A DNA stretch of 64,000 bases from Edaphochlamys debaryana (lineage: Eukaryota; Chlorophyta; Chlorophyceae; Chlamydomonadales). Made by a program: the position numbers and the translations under genes. Shown here in pieces: positions 44,860-57,400 of this stretch; position 1 is the first letter of the stretch, and each line of letters starts with the position of its first letter. The stretch lies in assembly GCA_016858145.1 (NCBI GenBank), contig JAEHOE010000045.1, positions 496,001 through 560,000 of the forward strand, in the 5' to 3' direction. The notes beneath the pieces are model-generated. The model worked only from the letters and a program-made list of their open reading frames with translations. It was not told the DNA's origin and searched no databases.

Positions 44860-46198
44860 ATGGCACACCTGACCGCTAGCAGCAGCGGCCGAACGGCTGT
44901 TGACTGCTGCAAGGCATGCATTCCGCGATGGCCTGTCCACCTGTATACACGCGTCGCGCCAACCAGACTTCCTAGTGTGCATCATAGGGAGCGTTCCAGC
45001 TTGGCAAAGGCGCCGATACGTGCACGGTGCCGCGCGGTGCATGGCGATGAAGCTTCCGAGGCGGAGCCCGCAGACCCCGGCGAGCTGATGCGGCAGCTGG
45101 TGAGGCAATGCAGCCACGACCACGTCGTCGAACCTTGTTCGTCCCGCCTGCCCACGCTGTGCTGCCGCCACACGGCCCCATGGCCTCTCCGTCCGCCCCC
45201 ACGTTTCTCCCCGGCCACAGGCGTCCCAGTACGGTGTGCGCGTTGCAGACGCGACCCGGCGCCCGGGCTATGACGATGACGACGACGATGAGGAGGCGTG
45301 GGAGGACGTGGTGGGGGACCTGGGCAACCCCCTGGACATGCGCCCCGCCCGTGGTGCGTGCAGGGGGGGGGAGGTGCTGGGGGCCGCTGCGAGGGGCTGC
45401 AGGGACATCGAGGTGGCAGCAGACGCATCCTCATCCTCAGCATCCATGGGGCTGACTGACCTGACTCACTAACTGCCTTCTCCTCCTCCCTCCCGCCTGC
45501 TCTCCACGCCAGTGGGCCTGTTTGAGGACGACCTGGACGACGGCCGCCTGCCGCTGCCGCCCCTGCCCGACTCCGTGGCCCCCGCCGCCCCCTCCGGCCC
45601 CGCCTACCTGGACCCCTCGGCGCTCCCCCGCATGGGCCCCACGGAGCTGGGGCAGCTGCTGGGGACGGCGGCGGCGGCAGCGGAGGAGGGTCGGGCGGTG
45701 GCGGTGGTGGTGGACGTGCGGGAGCTGGACGAGCAGCCGGGGTGAGCCCTCTGTTGGGTGTTGGGGAAGGGTTTAATGGGGATTTGGGGACGCAAGAGCT
45801 GGCTGGGGCTAGGGGGGCACCGAGCTTGGGCTGGGTAGACTTCGGGAGCTGCTTGATGCGTGACCGGGGTGCGGCCTCTGGCGTACCGACTAAACTTCTA
45901 GTCTGGAGCTCTGGACCCCCCCCCCCGCAATCGCTCCTTCATTCCCACCCCTTCCATGTGCTTCATCCGCCTGCCCCGCAGGCCCCAGCCGTCTCTGCCC
46001 GCCCCCGCCTCCTCCGCGCCGCTGCGCCGCGTCCCCCTGAGCGCCCTGCGGCGGCCCGAGGCGGAGGCGCTGGCGGCAGAGGGCGACTGGGTGGTGGTGC
46101 TGGGGTCGGGGGACCACCGGGGGGAGCAGGCGGTGGTGCGGCTGACGCGGGTGTACGGGCTGCGGCGGGTGGTGCTGTACGACGAGGCACAGGGGTAA
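44860..46198 (+). CDS. Rhodanese-like protein lacking the catalytic cysteine
   Basis: Four exons join in phase: 44860..45099, 45221..45353, 45513..45741 and 45982..46198 (272 residues). The N-terminus is basic and Ser/Ala/Arg-rich, like a plastid transit peptide. An acidic stretch (GYDDDDDDEEAWEDVVGDLG) precedes the fold. The C-terminal part reads as a rhodanese domain: MGPTELGQLLG, AVAVVVDVRELDE, RRVPLSAL, DWVVVLGSGDHRGEQAVVRL and YGLRRVVLYDEAQG. The usual active-site loop is C-R-x-G-x-R; here the Cys position is Gly (LGSGDHRG), so sulfur transfer is unlikely and a binding role is inferred. The stop TAA sits inside a GGGTAAGG that could also be a splice donor, so a further exon is possible, but no good one is seen before the convergent gene. 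Confidence 0.75.
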
Positions 46199-46219
46199 GG
46201 GCGGAGTACGGGGGTCGGT

Positions 46220-46224
46220 TGTAA
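46220..46224 (+). terminator. Candidate TGTAA signal, rhodanese-like gene
   Basis: TGTAA begins 22 bp after the stop. A second copy at 46394-46398 is the alternative and gives a more usual 3' UTR. Confidence 0.35.
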
Positions 46225-46484
46225 CAGCAGGGGGCGGAGTCTGGGGTGAGAAGGGCACCTTCCTGGTGGGTGATGTGGAGTTAGGGAGTCGGCATGTATC
46301 GAGCTGGCATGCCGGCCTGCCGCTGGCAACGGGGCCTGGCAAGAGGGTACAGGGCAGAAGGGCGGTGCAGAGTGGTCTGTGCGGGTTTCGGCATGTAACG
46401 GTGAGGAGCTGAGCATGCTGGCTCCTCCTGCTCTCCCGGCTGCTGGCCGTCACAAGGGACACCACGTCTCTGCCGCCAGCTGTG

Positions 46485-46489
46485 TTACA
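46485..46489 (-). terminator. Candidate TGTAA signal, SPB4 gene
   Basis: The minus-strand TGTAA lies 119 bp past the SPB4 stop. With the plus-strand signals at 46220 and 46394, the two convergent transcripts would end within about 300 bp of each other. Confidence 0.4.
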
Positions 46490-46607
46490 GCCGAGCCCTC
46501 ACACCAGCCCTCACACCAGCACCAGCCGCATCCGCTCCCTCGCCGCTCTCGCCAAGCTGCATGCGGCCCCCGCCTCATCAACACCCTGGCCGCCCGCCCT
46601 AGCACCC

Positions 46608-49600
46608 TCACGCGCCCTTGCCCCCCGCCTTCCTCGCCGCCTGCCGCTTCTTCTTGCGCGCCTTCTTGTCGATGTACGACTGCAGCGCGCCGCGACCCTG
46701 CCGCACGCCCAGGGCCGCCTGCCCAGGGCCCTTGCCGCGCCCCTTCCCGCCCGGCCCCTGCGGCGCGGCCCGCTTGCCTCCCTGGCCCTTGCCCCCAGCT
46801 CCCGGACCTCTCCCCCGTGCCCCTTTGCCGCCTTTCCCCCTTGCGTCGGTGCCCTCTTCCCCGTCGCTAGAGTCGCCCTCCCCATCGCTGCCGCTGTCGC
46901 CAGCGCCGTCCGCCCCCGCCTCAGCCCCGTCCGAGTCAGCTCCGTCGGCTGCCGCGCGGGCCCCCGGCTGCTGCTCGTCCTTGCCGCCCGCCTGCTCGTC
47001 CGGCTCGTCCTCCGAGCCATCACTAAGCCCCAGCGCCACGTCGTACTGGTGCTGCGTGATCTTGCCCTTGCGCAGCTTCTTGAGCAGGCTGGGGGTGGGT
47101 GGGTGGGTGGGTGGGTGGGGATTGGGCGTGGGGAGGAGCAGCAAGGAGGGCAACGGGGTTGAGACCTGTCAAGCCGGCCTCAAAAACCCCGGCCTGCGCC
47201 ATGGCTGGAAGGGCCTGCTGGTTTCCCCTTATGCACCCCTCAACCCTTCCTCTCTGCGTCCCCGCCCCACCTGTACTCTGCGTTGATGTCCTCCGCCTCG
47301 TCCTTGGCCTGCAGCTGCCGCCGCTTGGCAGCGGGCAGGCGGGGCTCCGCCTCGGCGGCGGCGGCCACCGCCTTGCGCTTGGCCTTGGCGGCCGCCTCCG
47401 CCTCCGCCTTCTCAGCGGCTCGGGCCACGCCCGCAGCGCCCTGGCGCTCCTGCAGAGACTGCGGGGGCGTAGGGGGGAAGGGGGAGGGGGGACGGGGGGC
47501 GGCGAGGGCCGGGTTAGGGGTCAGGGAGAGCAGCAGCCAGCAGCGTATGTCTGCGGTGCTTGCATGGCGGTGCCGGGGCCGCGCTGGGACAGCCCCCACG
47601 CAGCATCCGTGATGCCTCCCTCGGCCCACCCGACCGCTGCCACACTCTCGCCCCCCGTACTCCCCCCTCAGCCCCACCAAACTTCACACATGCTTGCCTC
47701 CGCAGCGCCTCCGCTGAGGCACAACAGCCGCCAGTGCCCGCTGGCCCCCACCCCCACCCGCAACCCCGCTCGCCTTCTGGCGCTGCTTCTCCCGCGCCCT
47801 GTCCTTGTACGGCACCGATGCGGGGTCCACGCGCGAGGGCTTGAAGGCCGCCAGCCCCAGCGGGCGCTTGAGGTCGGGCATCTTGGGCAGCCGCAGCAGG
47901 CCCAGGCCCCGGGCCAGGCGCCCGATGTTGAGCTCCTGGGGGGGGGGGTTGTGGGAGGTGGGGAGGTGGGTAGGGGGCAGGAGGTGCAGAGAACGGGCGA
48001 CTGTATCAGCAGAGGGAGGCTGGTGCTCGCGGTGGCTACAGAGGGGGCAGCGGAGGAGGAGATGTCGAACGACTCAAGGCCCCAGTTGTCCCTGCACGCT
48101 CCTCTGCCCGAGGCCCCACCCCCTGCACCCCCTCCCATGCCCCCCCTCCCTGCCCACCTGCAGCCGGAAAATGAACTTGCAGTGGTGCTCCTTGTAGCCC
48201 CGCACGTACGTCACGAACGCCCGCGCCGCCTTGTCCATGACGTCACGGTCCCGCTCCGCCGCCGCCCGCAGCCCCGCCACCACGTGGTCGACGGCGTCAC
48301 TGCCCGCCGCCACCGCCGCCGCCACCGCCGCCGCCGCATCCGCGTCCGTGGCGGCGGCGGCTCCGTTGGCAGCCCCGTTGGCGGCCTTGACGGCGGGAGA
48401 GGGCTTGGCGGCCGCCTTGCCGCCCTTGCCGGCCTTCTTGCCGGCAGGGGCGGGGCCGGAGGGGGCCTCGGCCCCACGGCCCGAGGTGCTGGGGGCAGAG
48501 TCGTCACCGTCCCCAGCCGCCGGCGTGGTCAGGGGGGTGGGGGGGAAGGGTGCGGCCTCCGTGAGAGGCACCTGCGAGCGAGGGGGCAAACCCAACGGCG
48601 GTGCGTCGGTTCGGCCCAACCGCTGCACCCTCCCACACCCAAGGGCGCCGCCACCACGCTCCGCCCCCCTACTCGCCGAGACCCTTCACCAAGACTCCCA
48701 CGCCCATCCATCCTCACCCCCGCACCGCACCCCACCCTCGCCGACTTCCCCCCACCGAGCCTTCCCCCCGAAAGACCACCCCCTCCTCCTCCGCCCATCA
48801 TGCGCAGCTTGAGCCCGTCCGCATCGGCCTCCGACCCCCCCCTACCCCGACCCTACCCTGACCAAAGTCAGCAGTCCCCCCCCACCTTCCTCAGCCTCAG
48901 GAACTCCACGTACGCCTCCTCGTGCGGCGCCAGCAGCACCAGCGCCTCCCCCGCGCGGCCCATGCGGGCGGTGCGGCCCACGCGGTGCACGAAGGCCGCG
49001 GGGTCCTGCGGGGCGTCCAGCTGCAGGATCCAGTGCACGTCCGGGATGTCCAGGCCGCGGGCCGCCAGGTCGGTGCACAGCAGCACGCCTTGGGGTGGGA
49101 TGGGGGTGGGGGCGAGGGGGGGACAGGGTGACGGTTTGGGGCGGGGTGCGGTGGCGAAGGTCGGGCATGGAGGGGTGGGGTCGAGGGGGAGGGGCCCGTG
49201 GCCGCGCCGCGCCGGAAGGGGGTGCTGCGGTCCCGCAGGGGCTCCCTGGGGCCGCAACGGGCCGCCGTACCCCCCTTACCATACCTCTGTCCCTCACCCC
49301 AGGGCCCCCACCCCCCAAGCCTTCCCCCCCCCCCCCGCCCCACCCGCCGGCAGTGCCCTGAACGCCTCCAGCGTGGCCTCCCGCGCCGCCTGCTTCATGC
49401 GCCCGTGCAGCGCCCGCAGCCGCACGCCCCGCAGCGCCGGCAGCCGGGGCAGGGCGGCGGCCAGGTGGTCCACCTGGGGTGGGGGGGAGGGGGAGGGGGA
49501 CGGCGTGAGGAGACCGTGCGAGGTGGGTCCGCGGCATTAGGAGTAGCAATGAGTCGTCTTCGTCCCCTTCCCCCCCTTCCCCCCTTCTCCCCCTCCGCCC

Positions 49601-51288
49601 TCCCCCCTCCCCTCCCCCCCCCACCTGGGCGCAGGTCATGGCGTACACGATGGCCTTGCGGCTTGGGCCGTGCAGGCGCAGGAAGCGGACCTGGGGGAGG
49701 GGGGCAGGGGGGGGAGAAGGATAGGGGGGCGGCTGGGAGGATGCCCTTGGGTGCGGGACGGGGCCCCAGAGTGCGGCTGGGGCCTGACAGACCCTGGCCT
49801 GATGCTCTCGCAGTAGCCCCCGGACACATGTGCCACAACTGCCAGCTACTGCCGTACACGAGCGTACGGCAGTGTGGCCGTACGGCGCACGCACCAGCTG
49901 GGCCATCTTCTCGTCCGGCTCGCACACGAGGTACTGGATGGACAGGCTGTTGGGCGTCACCTGCACGCCCCCCGCCGCCGCCGCCGCCACCGCCGCCAGG
50001 CGGGCCGCCTCCGCTGCGCCGCCGTCCTCCTCCTCCTCCTCCTCCTCCTCCTCCTCCCCCTCCCCATCCTCCCCGTCCTCCCCCTTCTTCGCCTTCTTCG
50101 CCTTCTTCCCCTCCGCCTCCTTGCCCTTCCCCTGCGCGCCCTTGCCGGCTGCCGCCGCCGCCGCCCCCACGGTCACCGCCACCGCCACGCGGATGGGGTT
50201 GCGCAGCCCCGCCCGCGCCAGCTCCTGCACGGCCTCGGTCTGCGTGGCCGAGAAGAGCCCCGTGCGGCGCTGCTTGGGCAGTCGGGCGATGACGGCGTCC
50301 AGCTGCGCCTTGAAGCCCATGTCCAGCAGCCGGTCGGCCTCGTCCAGGACCAGGACCTGGGGGGTAGGGGGGGGGGCAGGAGGGGGGATGAGGGGGGAAG
50401 GGAGGGGTAGGGAAGGCTTCGGAAAAAGGCGATGGGGGAGGGGCACGGGGGTAAAGGAGGGCTGGGTGCGGAGGCACTTTGCGGGCCTCCGGGAGGAAGC
50501 GTCCGGAAGCCGGCCGGCACGGCGCCCCGGCCCCCCGCCCCCGCCCCGCCGCACCTCCAGTCGGCGCAGGTCGATGGCTGCGCAGCGCTTGAGGGTGTCC
50601 TCGATGCGCCCGGGGGTGCCCACCAGCACGTGGGCGCCGCGGGCCTTGAAGGCGGCCACGTCCTGGGCGGGGTCGCTGGGGGGCAGGGCGTGGTGGGGAG
50701 GGAAAGGGGGTGGTGGGGGGGGGGTGACAGGGGAGGCTGTGGGTGAGGGGACTCGGGCGTGGGGTGAAGGGCTCAGCCGACCAAGCCCCGCCTCCTCCCC
50801 AGCAAGACTCACGTGCCGCCGACCAGTAGCATGGACGTCAGCCCGGGCACGCTGGCGATGAATGGCTCTGCAACACCGTAAATCTGCTTCGCCAGCTCTC
50901 GCGTAGGCGAGATGATGATGGCCCCAACCTGCAGGTGTATAGTCTATATGGGCTGGTTCCGGCCCAGGGGCCGCAGATATCGCTGAACAGCCGCCGAACT
51001 GCCCGAGGCGCGACCGCCAAACTGCGGTTGAGCACCGAGGGCACGAACCTGATGCAATTTAAGCGGCTCCTCAAGTCGTCGCAGCCGCTCCACAACGGGC
51101 ACGACGAACGCGAGTGTTTTGCCTGAGCCGGTGCATGCGTCGACGGCGACATCCTTGTGCCCGCAGAACAGGGGTATCGTGGCCTCCTGAACAGGTGTGG
51201 TCGTGTGAAAGCCCAGCGACGTGAGCACGGCCAACGTCTCGGCGGACAGACCGAGGTCGGCAAATTTCTTGGGCCCGGCGGGCGCCAT
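46608..51288 (-). CDS. SPB4: DEAD-box ATP-dependent rRNA helicase SPB4/DDX55
   Basis: Eleven exons join in phase: 51288..51049, 50928..50813, 50675..50555, 50356..49895, 49690..49625, 49473..49344, 49088..48886, 48571..48158, 47935..47765, 47458..47271 and 47088..46608 (863 residues). All helicase motifs are visible: Q motif ([15 protein letters not shown]), Walker [44 protein letters not shown] and [10 protein letters not shown]. The phrases [39 protein letters not shown] and [14 protein letters not shown] are typical of SPB4/DDX55. So is the C-terminal block [40 protein letters not shown] and [19 protein letters not shown]4 acts in the nucleolus in 60S precursor maturation. A Lys/Glu-rich insert splits the two RecA lobes, and low-complexity Ala/Lys tails extend the C-terminus. 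Confidence 0.95.
47092..47120. repeat. (GGGT)n microsatellite in an SPB4 intron
   Basis: About six GGGT units lie just upstream (in gene sense) of the last acceptor of SPB4. The antisense strand supplies a C-rich polypyrimidine tract at that acceptor. Confidence 0.8.
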
Positions 51289-52165
51289 AGCTGCAGAGGA
51301 GCGACTATGCTACAAGCTTAACATGAGTCTATATAGTGAGTTCAGGGGGTCGCGGGGGGTAGAGCAGCTGAGACACGGATGGCACGCCGGGTTTTGCCCG
51401 CAGCACAGCCTCGCCCCAGGCCCTTCGCCCCCGCACGGCCCCTGCGACGGCTGCGAGCGTAGAGCCCCCGCACCACGTTGCCTCACCTTCCTTCGGCCTG
51501 GTAGCTTACAGAACTTAAAACATACACGGCTTCCACTGACATACAAGAGCATGGTCTACACGGCGCCACATGAGGTCCGAACGCCTCCGAAGCACACAAT
51601 GTTCCAGTTGCTTCCGCACGCCCAGCCACTTGCCCCCTGTGCGCTTCCGTTTGCTTGACGGGCTATCGCCCAAAGCGCCTACGCCCGCCACGCTCACATC
51701 AAGGCGGGGCGGGGTACCTACACAGAAGTCTATGTATGAAAGGCCCAACACCACTGGCATTTGGCCACCCGTAGTCACGCCGAACACATCCTCACTCGGC
51801 CCATCAACCACACACGGGCACGCATCACACACATCACAACGCTTGTCCTGCTCGCTGCAGAGCAAAGTGGATGGCTAAAAACACCAGGCATTGTACCATG
51901 CATGGGCACACACTCTTCGGTCCAAGCTGCTCCACTCATGCACCCATCCAACATCTCCCGTTTTCCCGCTCCACGCCCCTCCGCTCCGGGAAACCAAGAA
52001 CCATTGAAATGCTCTGCCGCTCAACCCCCGCCCCTCGTTATTCTTCGTTGCCAGCAGAGACCCCTCACAGCCAGTTGCAAGCCCAGGCTAGCCTCTCCCC
52101 CACACCCCCGTCGCACCGGCTGCTACTGCGGCCCCCCTTACAATCCTCAGGCCGTCAGCCCCCGC
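51289..52165. other. Intergenic stretch
   Basis: It contains the 5' flank of SPB4 and the 3' flank of the thioredoxin gene. No open frame resembles a protein. A minus-strand TGTAA at 52138-52142 lies 24 bp past the thioredoxin stop. Confidence 0.4.
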
Positions 52166-53703
52166 TCACAGCTTGAGCCACTTGGCCTTGACGTCCCAGC
52201 CCCCGAAGCCCTCTGCGCGGTCCAGCATGTCCAGGATCAGGTCCGCGGACACGGGGCCCTGCGCGCGGGCGCAGACACAGGGGCAGGGGCAGGGAGTCCA
52301 GTGAGCAGTGGACCCGAGGGTGCCCGAGGGTTGTATGTCCTTGATGGGGGAGGGTCGAGGGCACTACGCCCGCCCGGACTCAGGGCACCATCCCCGCTTC
52401 GACACCGCAGCTGACGCTGACAGCGTGCGCCTGAGCACCCGCCGCTGCAACTCCCAGCAGGCGCGTCCCGCCCACCCCACCCCTCCCCCACCTGCCCCCA
52501 CCCCGCCCCACCTGCGTGAAGATGGGCCCCCTCGCCGCGCTGGAGCCCATGTACAGCAGCGTGGGCAGCGACCGCACGCCCAGCTCACTGGCCTGGGGGG
52601 GGGAGGGGAGGGAGGGGAGGCGTGAGGTGGAGGATAGAGGCGTGAGGTGACGTCGGCAGAGCGCCCCTGATTTGGACATGGAAGACGAGTGTGCAACCAG
52701 GCAGCACCGCCTCCGCGACAGGGCGGAGGCGAGGGGGCGGTTGCTGTTGGGGTCAGCGCGCAGCGGACTTCCCTGAGGGCCGGCCGCCCCCACGGCCTCC
52801 ATGCCCCACCCCCCCTCCCCCACCAGCTCCTTGTTCTTCTCCACGTCGATGACCAGGATGGCGGCGGGGCGGCGCCCCTCCAGCCGCCCCGTGACCTGCC
52901 GCAGCTCCTTGTACACCTGGTGCGGGAGGAGGGGGCGGGGGGTGCGGGGATGGAAGCAAGGTGAGCAGGAAGGGCAGGGCGTGGCAGGGAGGTCGACTGG
53001 CAAGCTTTACCAGGCTGCGCGGACGGGTGTTAGCAGGGGCACGGCCTCCAAGGCTGTGGCAGGAGTGCGCATCACTAGGAGGGGGAGGGCCGCCCGTCCA
53101 CTCACCAGGGAGCAGGGGCCGCACCACTCGGCGGTGAACATGATGACGGCGCGAGACAGCGCTGCGGCGAGGGACATGATCGGCGGGGGGTGCTGTCAGC
53201 GGGGGCTGTTTGGTGGAAAGCAGTGACCAAACCAGGCAACACTTGCACCCCTCGCTGACTGTGACACCCCGACCCCCGAGCTGCGCACCCGTGCCGTCGT
53301 CGACACTCGTGATGTGCCCATGCGTTGATGGGCCGTGCGGGTGTGCGGGGTCAGCAGCGACAGCACCGCCGAAGAGCGAGCCCAGGAGGCCCGCCCACGG
53401 AGCGGAGGACTTCGGCGGGGGCGCGGGAGCGGCTGGGGCGGCCTTCGGGGACTCCACGGGAGCAGGTGCAGGCCGTGGCTCCGCCGTGCCTTTCGCCCTG
53501 CCGAGGCGCGCTATCACGCTGTGGAAGTGCACCGCCGTGCCCTCGAACTGCACATACGATGGCTGCTCCGCGACTAACGGCGAAGCCGCTGTGGGAGGCG
53601 CGGCAGGCGCGGTGGTCACCTTTGCTGCCACCCACAAGCGCCGTGGTTGTGCCCGCGACCGCACAGGCGCAACTGCGCGCTGGGTGTGTGCAGCCGAAAG
53701 CAT
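52166..53703 (-). CDS. Thioredoxin-domain protein, probably plastid-targeted
   Basis: Five exons join in phase: 53703..53289, 53161..53106, 52916..52824, 52592..52512 and 52258..52166 (245 residues). Residues 1-50 are Arg/Ala/Ser/Val-rich without acidic residues, like a transit peptide. A linker includes VQFEGTAVHFHSVIARLGRA and a Pro/Ala stretch. The thioredoxin fold starts at about 139: SRAVIMFTAEWCGPCSLVYK with the intact WCGPC site (C152, C155), PAAILVIDVEKNKELASELG, VRSLPTLLYM with the cis-Pro (198), and SADLILDMLDRAEG as the last helix. A disulfide reductase acting on plastid proteins is the natural inference. The N-terminal 135 residues match no thioredoxin subclass I can name. Confidence 0.88.
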
Positions 53704-54404
53704 GAGGCCCGGTTCGAGCTACGGATGCGAGAGAGCGAGAGCTTGCAACAAACTTGTCGGGGGTGGCTCACGAGGACGTGAGAGTTAAGAGTCTCTGAGG
53801 GGTCACTTTTGTAGTATAAGGGCCTTGCGTTATAGCGCTGCGAGAAGGCCACGCGTGGGCACGAGGTTCGGCAGCGCACGCTCCGGCGTGCCGGTCGGAG
53901 TGCGCGCCCCGCCTTCCTCGATGTTCCCAAAGTCCCCCCGCTGGACGCCTGTCGCTCCTTAAAAGCCAGGAAGCTGCCCCCCTCATGAATCGTTCTTTGT
54001 GGGCTGCTTGACCCCCTCCAGCGTGTGGGGACGTGTCCGATGGGCGCCATCCCCGAAAGTGCTGTCCAGCACTGCCGGTCGTTGCCCGGTGCCCGGGTCC
54101 AAGCGCAAGGGCTCTTTTTCAGGTCTGGAGATGCCCCTCTGCGGCCAAGGGCTTGGTATCGGCAGCCCTTGGTACGCAGGCTCGGCCGGCAACTGTTGCA
54201 TTTGGTGTCGGTATGGCGCACTGCGGCCAGCGAGAGTCTTCATTTCCGTGACACTTGCACAAAGATTTGATCACTTGATAAACCAACTGAGCCCCTGGAC
54301 ACTAGCGCTGCCGCTTCCGTCTTCCGAGCGCCTGTGAGGTCAAGCACCTCGGCCTCAAGGGATGCACCCTGCCTAGCAAGCGAAAGCTATACACGTAGCT
54401 GAAA
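53704..54404. promoter_or_regulatory. Divergent promoter region thioredoxin / CBM-phosphatase
   Basis: This 701-bp region separates the two start codons. No open frame or recognisable element was seen. Both neighbours carry plastid-type N-termini, so shared regulation is conceivable. Confidence 0.35.
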
Positions 54405-57400
54405 ATGCAGGGACGGGTGCTGAACGCCCAAGGGCTTAGGTCCAGCGGAAGGATACCGCGCCAGGCTACCGCCTTCTGCTTGCGGGCACCAGCGCGATGC
54501 CGGCAACCAGCCAGGCGCTGCGCTGCGACTGCGGTGGCGGCACAGACCGTGCAGGACACGGTTCGCCAGTTCACTCCATTCAGTTCGGCATCGGGCCTCT
54601 CGGCGCCCGGCAACGTAACCAAGCTCACGGACGACGGGCTGTTCCAGGGCCAGACTGTATTCTCGAAGTTCACGTGGCCCGCGGTGCTAGGCGGCGACGA
54701 GGTCTACATCTGGGGTGGGTGCACATAAGAACCCTTGGCGGTTTCCCGCGGCGGAGCTTTCTGGCCTCCAGTGACACTGGCTGAGGTAACGCTGAGGGTT
54801 GTTCGCTTATGGTCTGCAGGCAGCTTCAACGATTGGACAAAGGGCGTGAAGCTGCACAAGCTGACCCGCGATAACGACGCTGTGGTTATTCTGCCCCTGA
54901 AGCCCGGGACATACGAGGTGCGGGGAGGGAGGGGGAAGGAGGGGTTTCGGGAGAGGCAGCCGGGCACGACCTGTCGGCACGACCTGTCGGGCTGACCGGC
55001 GACGCAGGCCTGCAGCTCCGTCGCGGCGCCCATGCCGCGCCTTCGAACTGGGATGCACATCCATAGAAGTCCTTCTGCTGCCCGTGAGGGCACCCTAAGC
55101 CGGTCGAACTTCAAGCTCCCACCCCTCCCGCCCACCGCCTTGCTGCGCCCGCAGTTCAAATTCGTTGTGGACAAGGTGTGGACCCCCGCCCCCCACGAAC
55201 CCACCGTCACCAACTGCGAGGTGGGTGCGGGCCCGGAGCCGGGGCTGTGGGGCTCCCCCCAACCGACACGGACAACAGCCTGCCTTCCCCGGCGCCCCAG
55301 CTCAGCACATGGGCCTGCTCTTGGGCTGCTGAAGCCCTCCCGCGCTCCCCGCACCTGAACCCCACCCATCCCACCTTCCGCCCCTCTCCTGCCCCCTCCC
55401 TCCCTCCCTCCGTCCCCCCAAAGGGCCACCTGAACAACTACCGCGTCATCGCCCCCACCGTCACCTTCTCGCTGCGGGCGCCCAAGGCGGAGAGCGTGTT
55501 CGTGCTGGGGGACTGGGACAACTGGCAGGTGGGTGGGGGTGGGTGGGGGGAGATGGGGGGACAGGGGGGGGGCGGGGGGTAGCGATGGCCGGCCAGGGTG
55601 CCGGCACGCGCGCCACCAAGGGCCCCTGTCGGAGCCGGCTCGTCCGGGGCAAGGGGCTGCGTGGGAGCGCGGTCGGGCAAGAGAGGCCTGCGGCCCCTAG
55701 GGGAGAGAGCGCAGGGCCATGCCGTGGCAGCGCCTCCCGCCTCGCGCCCAAACCACTGACCAGGCGCCTCCCTTCACAGCCCCCTTCCCCCCCTCCCCCC
55801 CTCCCCCCCCAGTACTCGCTCATGCTCAAGAAGGACGCCAGCGGCTCCTTCTCGGCCAAGGCGCACCTGCCGGTGGGTGGCAGGGGGGAGGGGGGGAGGA
55901 AGCCACGGGAGGGCGGGGCCAAGGGGCAGCGGGGCCTGCGGGTGAGGCCCGGGGCCTTGCGGGGTTCGGAAGTCGGGCCCGGGGCTGGTGTCCGCATCAC
56001 GACGCCCTGGCTGTTGCGAGCGTCGTCCCTCTCCCGGCTCACTCTTTCCTCCTCTGGCGCCCCCTCCCCCTCTACCCCCCTCCCTCTCTATGTACCCCCC
56101 CCCCCCAGCCCGGGCAGTACTCGTACGTGTACGTGGTGGACGGCAACGTGGTGACGGACCCGGGGCTGCCGCTGCACTCCAGCGAGGAGTACGGGGACGT
56201 GCACAGGGTGGGGAGGGGGGGGAGAGAGGGGGGAGGGGGGGGGAGAGAGGGGGGAGGGGGGGGAGAGAGGGGGGGGGGAGGGGGGGAGACGGTGAAAAGA
56301 GGTAGTTGCGGCGGGCTTGAGGGATGGTGTGCCTGGAGGCCTGACCTTGCCGCACAGCGCGAGGCTCGGCGGCCGAGGGACCGGGCTGACCTCGGGTGGC
56401 TGACCTCTCCGCCTCCTTCTGCCCCGGCTCCCCCCCCCAGATCTGGAGCTTCGAGCCCCAGCTCTTCCGCGTCTTCTACTGCACCGGCTGGGAGGAGACG
56501 GTGCTGCAGTACCGCCGGGTGGTGCGGGGGCAGCCGCTGAGCAGGGTGAGGGGGGCGGGTCGGCAGCGGGCTGGGGAAGCACTTTTGGCGCAGCTACCAC
56601 GGCTCCCTCCCTGGCCCCGTCGTGTGCGCCTGGCGAAATCTCCCCCGTCTGCCCCTCCCACCTTCACAAACCATGCTTGACTGGCGCAGGCAACGCGATC
56701 CCGCCCAACAACAAACACCCCCCCTCCTCCCCCTCCCCCCTCCTCCCCCCCCCCCAAGGACTGGCAGCGCCTGTCCATGGTGAACGCCCCCTCCCGCGGC
56801 AACTCGCTGGGCGTGTGGAAGATGGCCACCATCGTGCCCACGGACCCCGAGGAGACCCTGGAGTTCGTCATGACCAACGGGGGCGCGGGCGCGGCGCTCA
56901 AGGAGGACCGCCCCGGGGTGGGCCCGCACTACACGGCGCCCTTCCCCGGCTCCTTCAAGCTGGTCAAGGGCATGCTGCGGCCCTTCCTGAGGGGGGCGGA
57001 GTCCAGGATCATGCTGGTGGGGCAGGGTGGGGAGAGAGGGGTGGTGGTGAGGGGGCGGCCGCGGCGGGAGGAGCGGGGGCTTGGAGTGAGACTGAGTGAG
57101 AGGAGACTGCCCCGTGTCATCGGGCTGACCACTCCCCCCGCACGCTCCCTCCCGCCCCTCACCCCCACCCCCACCCAGGTGTCTGACATTGACGGCACCA
57201 TGATCGGCGACATGTCCTCCCCCGACGCCTTCTCCTCCTCGGAGCGCTTCACCGACTACTGGGAGAACAGCGCCAGCCTGGCGGGCTCGCTGCTGGTCTA
57301 CAACACGGGTGGGGGGGGCGGGAAGGGGGGCAGGGAGGGAGGGCTGGCGTCGCGGGGAGCAGGGAGGCTGCGGGCGAGGCAGGAGGAGCCGGGTTGGGGG

